64,000 nt of DNA from Pelagomonas calceolata (GCA_918797485.1 CAKKNE010000002.1:2136501-2200500); one strand, 5' to 3'. Positions 27,271 through 36,936 are shown, counted from the first letter of the stretch. The notes: a model not told the origin generated them from the sequence alone. Translations and numbers: made by a program.

Positions 27271-27554
27271 TGCTTTGTCCTGTACTGCGGCGTGCTCCCT
27301 GTTTTAGCCTTTGGGAGCACCACCGCACGAGCTAGGCTGCCGCTGCGTCGTCGCTAGCGCTGTACGCTTCAAAATAAGAAGCTGCGGTGCTGGTAGCGCG
27401 AGACGCCTTCCAAGCAACCAGTTGTTTTGCGGTGGGCAAAAGCGTCTTCTAGCGTATAAGCCCTCTAGGCCTGCGAACGCCGTCCGCCCCCATACGCCGT
27501 CGCCCCGAGTGTTAGCTTTTTCACATAACTTCATATACGCGAGGGGGAGCGAAC

Positions 27555-28736
27555 CTAGCGGCACTTCGCCAAGCACCGATCAATCCCGTCCTCCTCGAAC
27601 TCGCGTTTCGACATCCAGAACTCGCTCCGCTCGCGCATGATGTCAGCCAAGACTGAACCACCCAAGAACACCAAGTGCTTCCTGCGGGGCGGGTCCTCGA
27701 TGCGGAGCTTGAACTTTTTCAGGCGGTCCTCGTTGCCGTTCAGCACTTCGGCGAGGTAGCGCTGTGTGATGTCCCTCTCCAATCTAGAAGGTAAGCCGGG
27801 GTACATGGACGAACCACCCGATAACACTATATGCTTGTAGTACTCGGCCCGCGTGTCGATATCGGCCGACTGGATCATATCAAACACCAGATGGCCCATG
27901 CCCTTGGACTCGACATCGATGAGCGAAGGATCAAACAAGCACTCCGGCGCCTCGAAGCGTTCTCTTCCGAGCTTGATGACTCGGCCATCTGGTAGGGTGT
28001 GCGTCGTTTCTAGGACGGTCGTCTCCTGGGCGAGTCTACGTTCAATGTTCACGTCGTGCGCCACGTAGCAGAACTTCTCCTTGATCTGGCGCACGGTTTC
28101 GAAATCAGCAGTACGGTTAAAAGCGTAGCCCCTCAGTAACAAGAGTTTGATGAGGTACCTCGTAACATGTCGGCCCGCGACGTCTAATCTCCTAATCAAG
28201 TTTTGCGGGACGAATCCGTCGAAGACCGGTACGACGTGCGTCACGCCGTCGCCCGTGTCGACGACACACCCAGTAAGTAACCCTTGAGCGTACAGAGTAA
28301 GCATCGCTTGGATCGACACGTTGCAGTGCCCGAACCCGTACAACTCGAACATGGCCGTCACCAGCTTCTTCCGATTCGCCAACGGGTTCATGGGCGGCTC
28401 CGTGAGCATGATCTTGTAGTCCTTGGGGTCAATACCGAGCTTCTCATAAAACGTATAGTTCCACAGTAACTCCATGTCGTCCCAGTCCTTGACGATGCCG
28501 TTTTCTACTGGATACGAGCAGTCGAGGGACATGCGGACCGCAGCCGCCTCGTCGCCGCACATGACCTCCTTGAGCGTGACGTCCTCGGAGATGGCCTCCT
28601 CGGCCCGCAGGATGGGGCGGCCGACCATGGACGGGAAGATGCTCCTCGGGAAATTTTCTGAGGCATACCCTACTTTGACAAATCCAGTACCGTTGTCGCA
28701 GACGACGCAGTGGCTGTCGCCGAGCGACGCGGCCAT
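27555..28736 (-). CDS. ARP2: actin-related protein 2 (Arp2/3 complex)
   Basis: 393 residues from ATG 28736 (family length about 394); a longer in-frame start was rejected because the extension would run through the promoter motif. Actin-fold motifs are intact: [20 protein letters not shown] (phosphate 1), [32 protein letters not shown] (phosphate 2) and [20 protein letters not shown]. The Arp2-specific [20 protein letters not shown] is present. It nucleates branched actin filaments in the Arp2/3 complex, which many algae have lost. The C-terminus [20 protein letters not shown] is typical of Arp2. Confidence 0.96.
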   Translation of the reverse strand: MAASLGDSHCVVCDNGTGFVKVGYASENFPRSIFPSMVGRPILRAEEAISEDVTLKEVMCGDEAAAVRMSLDCSYPVENGIVKDWDDMELLWNYTFYEKLGIDPKDYKIMLTEPPMNPLANRKKLVTAMFELYGFGHCNVSIQAMLTLYAQGLLTGCVVDTGDGVTHVVPVFDGFVPQNLIRRLDVAGRHVTRYLIKLLLLRGYAFNRTADFETVRQIKEKFCYVAHDVNIERRLAQETTVLETTHTLPDGRVIKLGRERFEAPECLFDPSLIDVESKGMGHLVFDMIQSADIDTRAEYYKHIVLSGGSSMYPGLPSRLERDITQRYLAEVLNGNEDRLKKFKLRIEDPPRRKHLVFLGGSVLADIMRERSEFWMSKREFEEDGIDRCLAKCR

Positions 28737-29131
28737 GGCTGGCTGCCGCGGCGGCGGGCGTGTAAAGCTCCGGCGCGCGCGGCGCGGCCCGTTTCGCGGC
28801 AGGCCAGCGAGCGGGAGAGAGGACGCGTTTCGCTGGCAGGTTTGTCGCAAACCGCAGTGTGTCCCGCTACCGCAGGGCTCGGTCAAATCCGCGCAAATTG
28901 CTGGAGCTAGCGGACTGTAAGTCACTAGCGAGCAAGCAGGGTTAGGGGTTCTGTCTCAGCACCGTAAAATCAGAGTATAGGGGTTTCACCGAGGCCGTTC
29001 TACTCACCACCAAGGCGTGCTATCAACGAAAGACGCAGCCCAGATTAGTCCCAGCACCGCGCCACCAGCAGAGGCGACCCGCACGTCTGATGAGTACAAA
29101 TTATGTTACGCCCGATCGATCAACCCCAAAA
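28737..29131. other. intergenic region upstream of ARP2
   Basis: 395 bp between the cyclin stop and the ARP2 start, both on the minus strand. It holds one 24-bp motif copy at 28906-28929. No other feature was recognised. Confidence 0.5.
28906..28929 (+). promoter_or_regulatory. dispersed 24-bp palindromic motif
   Basis: GCTAGCGGAC then TGTAAGTCACTAGC; 170 bp upstream of ARP2, the only gene start bordering this gap. Confidence 0.75.
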
Positions 29132-30031
29132 CTACCCCTTACCGCCGCCGCCGACGATCGACCGGACCTCGGTCAAACAGGCCGTGTACTTGTCCGGCTG
29201 GATGTACAGGTCGTAGCCGATGCCCGTCAGAAAGAACTTCTCCATGGCGTTCACGGCCTCCAGCTCTAAAGTTTGCCCAGGCAAGGCGCAGCGCCACGCG
29301 ACGGTAAAATCGATATTCCGCAGGCACCGGTCGTCCCAGTACTTCTGGCTGATCATGAGCGCTGTGAGCAAATACCGCCGCCACGTCCGGTCCGTCAATT
29401 TCAGCGAGGGCTGGTAGGCGAAGAACCGAATAAGTAAGATCAACGCGATGACGTTGCACTCCGGCGTATACCGACAGATCTTCGCCATATCTCTCAAGAA
29501 AGATCTAATAGTAGCCAAGTTCGGCTCCGCCGCGACACTATCTTCGAAGGCCTGCACCGTTTTTTCAGGTGGCTGGTCCTCGACCTCGGCTCGTGCTCGC
29601 ATCATGAACTCTAGCAGAGCTGCGATACCCGCCAAGATCTCGGACCAGTTCGCTTGCTGGAGCAAGCGCGGGTCCACGTTCGCGTTGACGCCGATCGCGC
29701 GCAAACCCTCCTCCGCCGCGGGTGCGGTTGCTGTTTTTGTCCGTTTCGGCGACGGCGCGCTCGGCGCGTCGTCCGGAGATCTCCGCTTCGCGGAGTGCGT
29801 CGACGACGGCGCGGAGGCGGGCGAGGGCACGGCCGGCGGCGCCTCGGGTGGGGGAGCGGGCGGCGCGATGGCCGCGCGCGCGGCCTGGGCGTCGCCCTCG
29901 AGCGTCCAGCCGCCGATTTCCGTTTCCCAGTCGACGACGGACGCCGGCACGGGCCCGTCCGTCGCCTCGGCCTCCCAGAACTCGAGGCGCTCCTCGCAGC
30001 GCAGGGCTTGGAGGTCGGTTTCGTGGACCAT
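29132..30031 (-). CDS. cyclin Y/PCL-type cyclin
   Basis: 299 residues from ATG 30031. The N-terminal half is low-complexity (Pro/Ala/Ser-rich with KRRSPDDAPSAPSPKRTKT, a possible nuclear signal). The C-terminal cyclin box carries YTPECNVIALILLIRFFAYQ, LTDRTWRRYLLTALMISQKY with WDDRCLRNIDF, and ELEAVNAMEKFFLTGIGYDL. This pattern (Trp-Arg-Arg, K-x-WDD, N-x-D) matches the cyclin Y/Pho80-like group, which activates CDK14/Pho85-type kinases. It ends in a short Gly-Lys tail. Confidence 0.82.
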   Translation of the reverse strand: MVHETDLQALRCEERLEFWEAEATDGPVPASVVDWETEIGGWTLEGDAQAARAAIAPPAPPPEAPPAVPSPASAPSSTHSAKRRSPDDAPSAPSPKRTKTATAPAAEEGLRAIGVNANVDPRLLQQANWSEILAGIAALLEFMMRARAEVEDQPPEKTVQAFEDSVAAEPNLATIRSFLRDMAKICRYTPECNVIALILLIRFFAYQPSLKLTDRTWRRYLLTALMISQKYWDDRCLRNIDFTVAWRCALPGQTLELEAVNAMEKFFLTGIGYDLYIQPDKYTACLTEVRSIVGGGGKG

Positions 30032-30411
30032 GGTTGTTGTTTGTTGCGAGCGAACGGGCGGGCGACAGCGGGGGAGCAAGCTATGTACAGGGGGGGCGCC
30101 GCGGCGTTCCTATCGTCGCGGCGGCGCTACAGCACTGTTTCAGGCACAGCGCGGGCGGCGCCGTTTCTCGGGCGTCGGCGGCGTCACCACACACTGTTTC
30201 CCATGCAAGGAGGGGCACAGGTTTTTGAGGCCGCTGGCACTTCGCGCGGCGCGGGGGCGCCAGGCAGCTGGCCTTCGAGGACAGATAGAACTCTGGAGTC
30301 TCCCAAGAGAGTGGCTTGTACCGGTATCGCGGGACTTCAGCAGGACTTGTCTCAGAGATTTTCATTGGCTAGTGTCTTGCATGTCGCTAGCTAACTTTTG
30401 ACCAAAAAACG
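30032..30411. other. divergent intergenic region
   Basis: 380 bp between the cyclin gene and the next plus-strand gene. One 24-bp motif copy (30368-30391) sits 20 bp before the ATG at 30412, the closest placement in the window. Confidence 0.5.
30368..30391 (-). promoter_or_regulatory. dispersed 24-bp palindromic motif
   Basis: GCTAGTGTCTTGCA then TGTCGCTAGC; 20 bp upstream of ATG 30412, so it is probably transcribed or sits at the start site. Confidence 0.72.
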
Positions 30412-31691
30412 ATGAGTACGCCGACTAAAACGCCCGGGCTACCGCAAGGTATCATTACGCCTTCGTGCGACATAACTCCGACGCGCGAAACCGCCCGCGA
30501 GGACGCCGCGTACGACGATTTTGCCTTGACCCAAAACGACTGCTCCGAGGCGCCGCGAGACGACGCGGCGCCGTCCTCGGCGCCCGCGGTAAGCGTTGAG
30601 CCCGCGTACGACGGCGCCGAGCCGTCGCCCTCCTCGCCCTTCACCTACGACGGCGACGGCGACCGCGCCGAGCCCGCGGGCGGTTTCAACTCTTTCGATC
30701 CGTTCCCGGGAATCCCGGCGCCGACCAAGCCGGAGGAGGTTCACGAGGCCGCCGCCGCCGAGCCAGAGACGGCGGACGACGACGCGCCGGCGACGCGCGC
30801 GCTCAGCACGCTGAGCCTCGTCGGAGATGACCTGGACCCCTACGCCGGCGCGGAAGAAGAGGACCTCGACGGCGTCGACTCGATCCTGGACGCCATCCTC
30901 GGCGAGGAGGAGGAGGGCCGCACGCCGTCGCCGCCGCCCATAAATAGGGAAGGCGAGGCCTGGGCCGAGGTCGCGCGCTTGCGGCGCCAGGTCGCGTCCC
31001 TGACACGCCTTCGGGACGCCGTCGACCGCTCGCTCGACGCCGACCGGGCGTGCGCCCAACGCCTCCGCGTCGACACCCTCGAGGTCCGGAAACTGCGGCG
31101 CGAGCCTGTGCGGAAATCAAATTTCAGGCGCCCCACGCCATCGGCGCGATGATGCCTCCGTAGCTACATCTGCGTGGAGTTTCCAGGCCATCGACGCGAT
31201 CATCGTCGCGATGTTGTCCCCGTGATCGCGACGGCTCGATGGGATGGAGGTTCAGAAACTAAGTCACTGGTTGATTTCCCCACAGGCGCGCGCTCCGTGG
31301 CCTGCGGCAGCTCCACCGCGCCTACGCGGAGCGCGACCAGAACGCGCGCCAGGTCCGCGCGTTGATCCAAGCGGAGCGCGAGCAGCGGGTGTTGCTCGAG
31401 GAGGCGACGTTGCGAGAATGCGCCGCGTACGAACGCGGCGTCAACGACGCGGAGCGCGCGCTCCTCGAGCCCACTGTGCGGAAGCAGATCCGCGCGGAGC
31501 GGCGGGAGCGGCCCGCGGAGGCTGTATCAGCCGCCGTCCGGCGCGCGTGCCTCCAGGCCGTGGGCGTCGGCGTGCTCGTCGGCGCGACCGTCTACTACTT
31601 CCACGACGACGGCACCGATTTCCAGGTGCCCGCGCGCGTCGCGCACCACGTCGAGCTCGCGCTCACGCACGCGAAACTAGCGCTTTCATAA
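30412..31691 (+). CDS. acidic coiled-coil protein with one membrane segment, unknown
   Basis: Two exons, 30412-31097 and 31286-31691, give 363 residues. The first 180 residues are acidic and Pro-rich (DPYAGAEEEDLDGVDSILD). A helical Arg/Leu-rich stretch spans the junction (EAWAEVARLRRQVASLTRLR; ALRGLRQLHRAYAERDQNAR). Near the C-terminus is one hydrophobic segment (AVGVGVLVGATVYYF). The coiled-coil frame continues only if the intron begins at the GC of GCGCGAGC (31098) and ends at CCCCACAG (31285); the nearby GT at 31108 would shift the frame. Function unknown. Confidence 0.7.
31098..31285 (+). mobile_element. introner element forming a GC-AG intron
   Basis: 188-bp intron. Inverted ends CTGTGCGGAAATCAA (31106-31120) and TTGATTTCCCCACAG (31271-31285) enclose two cores (CCACGCCATCGGCGCG and GGCCATCGACGCG), suggesting nesting or internal duplication. 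The 8 bp before the left end, GCGCGAGC, match the 8 bp after the right end, GCGCGCGC, at 7 of 8 positions: a target-site duplication whose first two bases GC serve as the 5' splice site. Confidence 0.8.
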
Positions 31692-31700
31692 TAAACTAAC

Positions 31701-33068
31701 TTACAAGGGAGCATCCTTCCCGGACGCGGCGAAGGCGCGGCGCCACTGGTCCTCGCGCCGCGTCGAGCGCTCGAGTTTCGTCAAAGCCACGACCAACTGC
31801 TTCTCCAACGCATCATATTGCCGGCGGAGCTCGATCGGCACCGCCCGCTTCGCGGCGACGGCGTTGTCCCGCTCCAGGATCGCGACATCCCGCGCCGCGA
31901 CGGCCGTCTGCGCCTGCTGCGCGAGCTGCGCGCAGTGCAGGCGCAGCTCGTCGCTCTCGCGATGGTGCTTCGCGGCGGCCTCCCGCGCGTCGCACTCGAG
32001 CTGGGCGATCCGCTTCCCCAGCTTCTCGCTCTCGGCGGCCGACGCGAGCGACGGCTTCTCCGCCGCCCGCAGCCGCTGCAGGAGCCGCTCGTTCTCAACC
32101 GACGCATTCATCGACGCGGTCTGGAGCACGCCGACGCGCTTCTGCCGCTCCGCGTGCTGGCGCTCGAGGTCGGCGAGGCGCCGCCGGAGCCGCTCGTTCT
32201 CGCCCGCGGCGGCGGCCCGCAGGCCCTCCGTCTCTGCGGCCTTGACGGCCGCGGCGCTCTTGAGCTCGGCGATGCGCTGGCGCAGCATATTGATCTCCTT
32301 CGCGGCGACGGCCTCGTTTTGGGCTGCCGCGGCGCGGCCGTCGGCCGCCTTTTTCGCGTCGACCTGGGCCGCCCGCGCCTGGTCGGTCAGTTTCCTCCGA
32401 CCGGCCGCGCAGCGCTGCTCCAGCGTCGCGTTGGCGGCGCCGAGCTCGGCGACGCGCGCCGTGAGGCGCGCAATTTCATCCGTGGATTCGGCGGCGGCCC
32501 GCTCGAGCGTCTCTATCCGTTTTTGCCGCGCGGCGTCGGCCGCCTCGAGCTCGCCGCCGCGCCGTTTTGCCTTCGCGAGCGCCTCCCGCAGCTTCTCGTT
32601 CTCTCGGCCCACGGGCGCGTCGAGCTCGGCGACGCGCCGTCGTAGGCGTTCGTTCTCGGCCTGCACCAATGCGAGCGTCGCCGGCGACGCCTCGACGTGC
32701 CGTGGTGGCGGCGGCGGCGGGCAGGCGGCGCGGGCGACGGCGTTCGCGGCACTGGGCCCGTCCCAGGCGCAGGCCGCATCCCGCCGCGCCCGCACGTCGA
32801 GCGCCGCCCGCTCCGCCTCGATGGCGGCCACTGCTTTTGCGTGCTTGGCCAGGCGCGCGTGCAGCTCCTCGCTTCGAGAGGTTCGTACGGCCTCGCGGTG
32901 GCGCTGCCCGATGCGGGCCATGAGCTCGTCCCTATCCTCCTGGTCCGCCGGGCTCGGGACGCTCGCACGGGGCAGCGTGTCGTCTTCCCACCGGGCGGGC
33001 ATGGACCTGCTTCGCCTGCCGCCGGACGGTCGCCGGCGTGGGTAGAGGGCCATTGCTGCTCGCTCCAA
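31701..33068 (-). CDS. long coiled-coil protein, unknown
   Basis: 455 residues. A basic N-terminus (RRRPSGGRRSRSMPARWEDD) and a Pro run (PPPPPPRHV) precede about 320 residues of uninterrupted heptad-like helix rich in Ala, Glu, Arg and Leu, with repeated N-E-R-L-R-R units (VQAENERLRRRVAELD, GENERLRRRLADLERQ, VENERLLQRLRAAEK). Such spacing suggests a repeat of about 70 residues. It is probably cytoskeletal, centrosomal or basal-body related, by analogy only. The stop is 9 bp from the convergent gene end. Confidence 0.75.
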   Translation of the reverse strand: MERAAMALYPRRRPSGGRRSRSMPARWEDDTLPRASVPSPADQEDRDELMARIGQRHREAVRTSRSEELHARLAKHAKAVAAIEAERAALDVRARRDAACAWDGPSAANAVARAACPPPPPPRHVEASPATLALVQAENERLRRRVAELDAPVGRENEKLREALAKAKRRGGELEAADAARQKRIETLERAAAESTDEIARLTARVAELGAANATLEQRCAAGRRKLTDQARAAQVDAKKAADGRAAAAQNEAVAAKEINMLRQRIAELKSAAAVKAAETEGLRAAAAGENERLRRRLADLERQHAERQKRVGVLQTASMNASVENERLLQRLRAAEKPSLASAAESEKLGKRIAQLECDAREAAAKHHRESDELRLHCAQLAQQAQTAVAARDVAILERDNAVAAKRAVPIELRRQYDALEKQLVVALTKLERSTRREDQWRRAFAASGKDAPL

Positions 33069-33198
33069 TTCAGCCGCGGCTGGTCCTTAGGCAGCACCAA
33101 TTCGAATTATGGCTACCGCGGCGCCTTGCGCAACATCCCGAGATCACAAGGGCAGCAGTTCGGCCGCGTTCGGCGCGAGAGCTTAATCAAATTAGCTT

Positions 33199-33221
33199 GC
33201 TAGTGCCTTAACGACGCTAGC
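33199..33221 (-). promoter_or_regulatory. dispersed 24-bp palindromic motif, variant
   Basis: GCTAGTGCCTTA then ACGACGCTAGC; 131 bp from the minus-strand gene start. Confidence 0.65.
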
Positions 33222-33366
33222 AAGTGATTCCCGCAGAGATATGTAGTAAGTACTTTCCCGTACCACGTTGAGTAAGCCAAACAGTGCAGAAGGCTCTCCG
33301 TAGTATTCCTATATTTTATTCTTTATTATAAGTATGATCGATATAAGTATCCCCAACAGGTATATT

Positions 33367-33390
33367 GCTAGTGTCTTACTGGACGCTAGG
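33367..33390 (-). promoter_or_regulatory. dispersed 24-bp palindromic motif
   Basis: GCTAGTGTCTTACT then GGACGCTAGG; 129 bp upstream of the ATG at 33519. Same orientation as the copy at 33199. Confidence 0.68.
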
Positions 33391-33518
33391 TCTCATACCA
33401 GCGCGCCACCAACGGCCTGTGAGCTGTAAGCTGTAGTTCGAGAGACGCCCGCATTCATGCGTAACGAGCAGATCGAAGCGTGCTGTCTCATTTGACGCCT
33501 AGACCGCCCGTACACACA

Positions 33519-34130
33519 ATGGCCCCATCAGAGCCTAAAAAGGAGAAAAAGGAGCGGACCCTCACGGGCCTCCACGTGCGCAAAAATCTGCGCCGCATGG
33601 CCAGCGGCGGCAGCAGCCGAAAAGACGAAGAAGCGGCAAACGAGGACCTGCTTCGCGCCGACCGCGCCGAGGCCGCGGCGGCTGCGGCGGACGCCTGGCT
33701 GTGCGAGGCGCGCCTGGCGCACGGGCGCGAGGTGGCGGCGCGCGCGGCCGCGGATTGCGATAACAGGGACGCGCTCGACCGCGCCGAGGCCGCGACCGTC
33801 GCCGCCACTGCTGCGCTGGAGCTTGAGCGGCGCCGGGCGTGCGTGCTTGCGGACGAGAAGCGCGTGCTCATAGCTGAAGTGAAGCGCCTGCGTGGCGCGG
33901 CCGAGGCCGCGGCGCAGGACGCGGCTGCGGCGCGCGCGGACCGAACGCGCCTCAAGAACGAGCGGCGGGCCCTCGCGAGGGAACTCCAGGCGACACGCAC
34001 GGCGCTCGCGGCGGCCTCGAAGGCGCCACCGCCGCCAGCACCACCGCGCCCACCGCCGCCGCGGCCCCGCGCGTCGTCGTCCGAGGATCCCGAGGACGCC
34101 GTCGTCCTCGAGATGCTGGGGATCTGTTAG
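33519..34130 (+). CDS. short coiled-coil protein, unknown
   Basis: 203 residues from ATG 33519 (an in-frame ATG at 33480 adds 13 residues). A Lys-rich head (SEPKKEKKERTLTGLHVRKN) is followed by an Ala/Arg/Glu helix of about 130 residues, a proline stretch (APPPPAPPRPPPPRPR) and an acidic end (SSSEDPEDAVVLEMLGIC). It is compositionally similar to the adjacent divergent coiled-coil gene, but no shared motif was found. Confidence 0.6.
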   Translation: MAPSEPKKEKKERTLTGLHVRKNLRRMASGGSSRKDEEAANEDLLRADRAEAAAAAADAWLCEARLAHGREVAARAAADCDNRDALDRAEAATVAATAALELERRRACVLADEKRVLIAEVKRLRGAAEAAAQDAAAARADRTRLKNERRALARELQATRTALAAASKAPPPPAPPRPPPPRPRASSSEDPEDAVVLEMLGIC

Positions 34131-34145
34131 TAGTTGAATTGTGTG

Positions 34146-34742
34146 TTACCTATCTGGTGGCAGCGGCTCCCCCTCGACGTAGTTGCGCCAGGGGACGTCC
34201 TCGATGTCGTCGAGCTGTGGGTCCCACGCGCCGGTGTGCAGGTCCTCGAGCCCGAGCCGCTCGCGCGCCTCCTCGCTCAGCAGCTGGACGACGACGCGAT
34301 CCAGATCCACGCAGACCCAGTCGTCGCCCGCGCCGCGCTGGTGGCCCTCGGCGCGTGGCCTCGGGCCCGGTCGCCGCTTCGCCTCGACGAGCAGCGCGTC
34401 GGCCAGCGCGCGGAGGTGCCGCTGCGACCGCGCCGACGCGAGGACCATCGCGTCGCACAAGTCGACGTTGCGCGGCCGTAGGGTCGTGACGTCGACGGCG
34501 CCCTCGGCTTCGAGGAGCGTTGCGACGGTTTTGGCGTCGAGCGGCTCAGTTGTCGGAGCGCGCCGCGCTCGCGTTTTGCCGCTTTTCTCCTTCTTCGTCG
34601 CCGGCGGCTTCCAGGTCCACGCGTCGGCGGCGTCGTCTCCTCCTGTGCTGCTTTGGAGTCGAGTGCTGCCCTGCAGCGTGATTGGTCGGACTGCACGGCA
34701 GCGGAGCGCGTTGAAAGCGCTGGCATTGATGCGAGCTAGCAT
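34146..34742 (-). CDS. rsfS: ribosomal silencing factor RsfS/iojap, organellar
   Basis: 198 residues. A mitochondrial-like presequence (MLARINASAFNALRCRAVRP) and a basic linker precede the RsfS domain: VDVTTLRPRNVDLCDAMVLA, RSQRHLRALADALLVEAKRR, DDWVCVDLDRVVVQLLSEEA and RERLGLEDLHTGAWDP. RsfS/MALSU1 binds uL14 and blocks subunit joining in organelle ribosomes. The presequence favours the mitochondrion; a plastid location is possible. Its 3' end is 15 bp from the convergent gene. Confidence 0.88.
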   Translation of the reverse strand: MLARINASAFNALRCRAVRPITLQGSTRLQSSTGGDDAADAWTWKPPATKKEKSGKTRARRAPTTEPLDAKTVATLLEAEGAVDVTTLRPRNVDLCDAMVLASARSQRHLRALADALLVEAKRRPGPRPRAEGHQRGAGDDWVCVDLDRVVVQLLSEEARERLGLEDLHTGAWDPQLDDIEDVPWRNYVEGEPLPPDR

Positions 34743-35045
34743 TATCTGGCGTCAATGCTCATGAATAGGCGCGCTGTAGCCGTTTTTTGCCATGCTCTCT
34801 GCGAGGCTAGCGGCCTGTAAGACACTAGCGCCAAATCGTGCAGCTATCCTTCTTCGGCCTACCCGTCGAAGTCTCAGTTGAGACCTCTCTGAAGCCGCAT
34901 CACACGTTTTTGCCGCAACGCCGCGGAGCGCCGCAACAGCGCCAAGAGCCGACGAGGCGGCAGCCCCAAAGAGGCAGCCCCCGCAAACAACGAGGCACAG
35001 CGGAGCGTCGACGAGGCGGCTGCCCCACGACCGGAGCAGAACCCA
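34743..35045. other. divergent intergenic region
   Basis: 303 bp with a 24-bp motif copy at 34806-34829 and a purine-rich repeated GACGAGGCGGC segment (34952-34962 and 35010-35020) in the likely 5' UTR of the p25-alpha gene. Confidence 0.5.
34806..34829 (+). promoter_or_regulatory. dispersed 24-bp palindromic motif
   Basis: GCTAGCGGCC then TGTAAGACACTAGC, consensus copy; 64 bp upstream of RsfS and 217 bp upstream of the p25-alpha gene. Confidence 0.78.
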
Positions 35046-35927
35046 ATGGCGCTCTACGACGCGCTCCGCGTGAGCCCGACGGTGGACTTCGCCGCCGAGT
35101 TACTCCACGACCGCGGCAGTGACGAGATAGCCACGCTGCTCGAGGAATGTGGTATTGGGAGCGGCCCCGAGCTCCTCGCGAGGCTGCGGGGCCCGCCGCC
35201 CGGAGATGATGATGTAAACGCGCGCGTCGCGACGCTCAAGGAGACGTCGGGCCGCGTCCGGGACGAGATCGTCGTCCTGGAAAGAGTCAAAGACAAAATC
35301 CACCCCGGCCACGACGAGGCCGAGCAGGCCCTGGAAGGACTGGACTCGCAAATCCGGGCGCTCAAGGCGACGACCACTCGTTTGGAGGGCTACGAGACTG
35401 CATTAATACCACCTCCAGAAGGAGTGAGTGGAGGTGGCGCGAACGCCGCGAAAACACTGCGAAGTACATTAAATCAAGGCCCCCTCCACGACCCGACGCC
35501 GTGGTACGTCGACACCGGGCCTAGAAGGGACCCGGACAAGCCCGTCGACTTGCGGGCCGTCTTCGACGCGTTCTGCGCCCTGTACCGCCAAACGCACATG
35601 TCGAACATGACCTTCTGGAAGTTCTCGAACGACTCGTCGCTGATCGACGAGAACTACGTAAAAGCGGACGTCGACATCTTCTGGACCAAGATCGCCAAAT
35701 CGCGGCAGCACATCCCCTTCGAGGACTTTTTGCAGCTCGTGGACTTGATTGCCGAGCGCAAGGGCGTAGACCGCGCGGAACTGGACTTCTACATTGTGGA
35801 AAACGCCAAGCCGAAGATGACGGGTACCCGGGGCGCGGAGGCCTTCAGCTTCTGCAAGTGGGACGAGCAGAAGGCTGCGGAGAAGAAGCGAAGGCTCGAG
35901 GCCGAGGAGGCCAAGGGGACCGCGTGA
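35046..35927 (+). CDS. p25-alpha (TPPP-like) domain protein
   Basis: 293 residues. An N-terminal helical region (VATLKETSGRVRDEIVVLER) leads to a C-terminal p25-alpha-like domain, residues about 170-265: LRAVFDAFCALYRQTHMSNM, FWKFSNDSSLIDENYVKADV, DIFWTKIAKSRQHIPFEDFL and QLVDLIAERKGV. This is the pattern of TPPP and apicortin relatives, which bind and bundle microtubules and are associated with flagellated lineages. The tail is Lys/Glu-rich (KKRRLEAEEAKGTA). The binding partner is inferred from the family. Confidence 0.72.
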   Translation: MALYDALRVSPTVDFAAELLHDRGSDEIATLLEECGIGSGPELLARLRGPPPGDDDVNARVATLKETSGRVRDEIVVLERVKDKIHPGHDEAEQALEGLDSQIRALKATTTRLEGYETALIPPPEGVSGGGANAAKTLRSTLNQGPLHDPTPWYVDTGPRRDPDKPVDLRAVFDAFCALYRQTHMSNMTFWKFSNDSSLIDENYVKADVDIFWTKIAKSRQHIPFEDFLQLVDLIAERKGVDRAELDFYIVENAKPKMTGTRGAEAFSFCKWDEQKAAEKKRRLEAEEAKGTA

Positions 35928-35955
35928 AGGGGCGCGCGTAAGAACGAAGAGCAAC

Positions 35956-36936
35956 TTAGGGGGTACTGCGCGCCGAGAATCTTCGGTGGGGCCCGGACTG
36001 CGCCGCAGCAGATAATCTTCGGGTGACGAGCGGGAATTGAACGACGACCGCGCCCGCGTCCGCGGCGCCCTCGTACGCGTAGCCCAATTCCTTCTCTACG
36101 TCTAGGTCGATGCCCGCGCGGACCCCGGCCATGTCCGCCGACGAGAGCGCGGTCGTCGTCGTGGCTGGCGGCGCGACGCTCACCAGAGAGGTCTCGTCCG
36201 TCGCGCACTGCATGCCCATCACGTCCGTCAGGTGGCGGAAGAGGTCGAGGGGGCGCTTCCTCAGTCCTTCGAGTCGCACGCAGACGACGTTCGCCGGCGC
36301 GTCGCGGCAGCTGTCGCGGCGGTTGCGGTACCGCGCCGCCCGCAGCTTGAGGCCGTCGGCGTGGCTGCCCGGCGGCGCGCGCAGCTCGCCGTAGCACGGG
36401 ACCGTGCTGTTGCCGCAGAACGTCTCCGGCGCCGGCTCGCGCGTCGCCGTCTCGGCGCTCTCCAGCAGAAAAATAATGATATGGTTCGCCGAGACCTTCT
36501 TGAGGTCTAGAAGCCCACTCCGCGCGCCCAGCGCGGCGCCCTGCGCGAATTTTGTAGGACCGTGGTCGGTGAGCGGCAGCCAGAAGGACCCGTTCGCGCA
36601 GTTCTTCTTCAGGAGCTCCTCGACCCAGGCCGCATTTGGATCAGCGATGGCTTGCCGGCGCCACCAGGGCCGCAGGTCCGGGGCGTCATTATTTGATCGA
36701 GCGGCCGCGTCGCCCTTGACGACGACGGTGCGCCCTTGGGGCGAGCGCACGGCGCGCGGCGCGGGCAGCGGGTAGCCGATGGGGATGCGGGGCGCGGAGC
36801 CGACGCCGTGATGGGGCCAATCGCTGCCGACGCGGCGCGTGCCGCCGGCCCAAGCCGTCGCGACCAGGGTCGCGCCCACGAGGACGGCGCGCGTGGCGGC
36901 TGCCGGTCCCATCAGCAGGGATGGGGGGTTTTGCAC
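35956..36936 (-). CDS. secreted or membrane-bound protein, unknown
   Basis: 326 residues (318 if translation starts at the second ATG, 36912, which gives the better signal peptide MGPAAATRAVLVGATLVATA). The mature part contains several cysteines (KKNCANGSFWLPL, FCGNSTVPCYGEL, RDSCRDAPANVVCVRLEGL, MGMQCATDETSL) and the segment KRPLDLFRHLTDVMG, faintly reminiscent of the end of sulfotransferases. No family can be assigned. Its stop is about 29 bp past the convergent p25-alpha stop. Confidence 0.6.
   Translation of the reverse strand: MQNPPSLLMGPAAATRAVLVGATLVATAWAGGTRRVGSDWPHHGVGSAPRIPIGYPLPAPRAVRSPQGRTVVVKGDAAARSNNDAPDLRPWWRRQAIADPNAAWVEELLKKNCANGSFWLPLTDHGPTKFAQGAALGARSGLLDLKKVSANHIIIFLLESAETATREPAPETFCGNSTVPCYGELRAPPGSHADGLKLRAARYRNRRDSCRDAPANVVCVRLEGLRKRPLDLFRHLTDVMGMQCATDETSLVSVAPPATTTTALSSADMAGVRAGIDLDVEKELGYAYEGAADAGAVVVQFPLVTRRLSAAAQSGPHRRFSARSTP

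Larger units (their letters stand above)
33069..33518. other. divergent intergenic region with an AT-rich block
   Basis: 450 bp between two coiled-coil genes. It contains two same-orientation copies of the 24-bp motif (33199-33221 and 33367-33390) flanking a distinctly AT-rich block (33222-33366) with TATATTTTATTCTTTATTAT, unlike the surrounding GC-rich DNA. Confidence 0.6.

Noticed and set aside
27351-27375. Possible 24-bp motif copy upstream of the small membrane protein gene (GCTAGCGCTGTACGC)
   Set aside because: Only the left arm and CTGTA match; the right arm CACTAGC is absent.
31108-31310. Alternative splice of the 30412 gene from GT 31108 to AG 31310
   Set aside because: It keeps frame but ignores the introner boundaries and drops eight codons; the GC-AG model coincides with the 7/8 target duplication.
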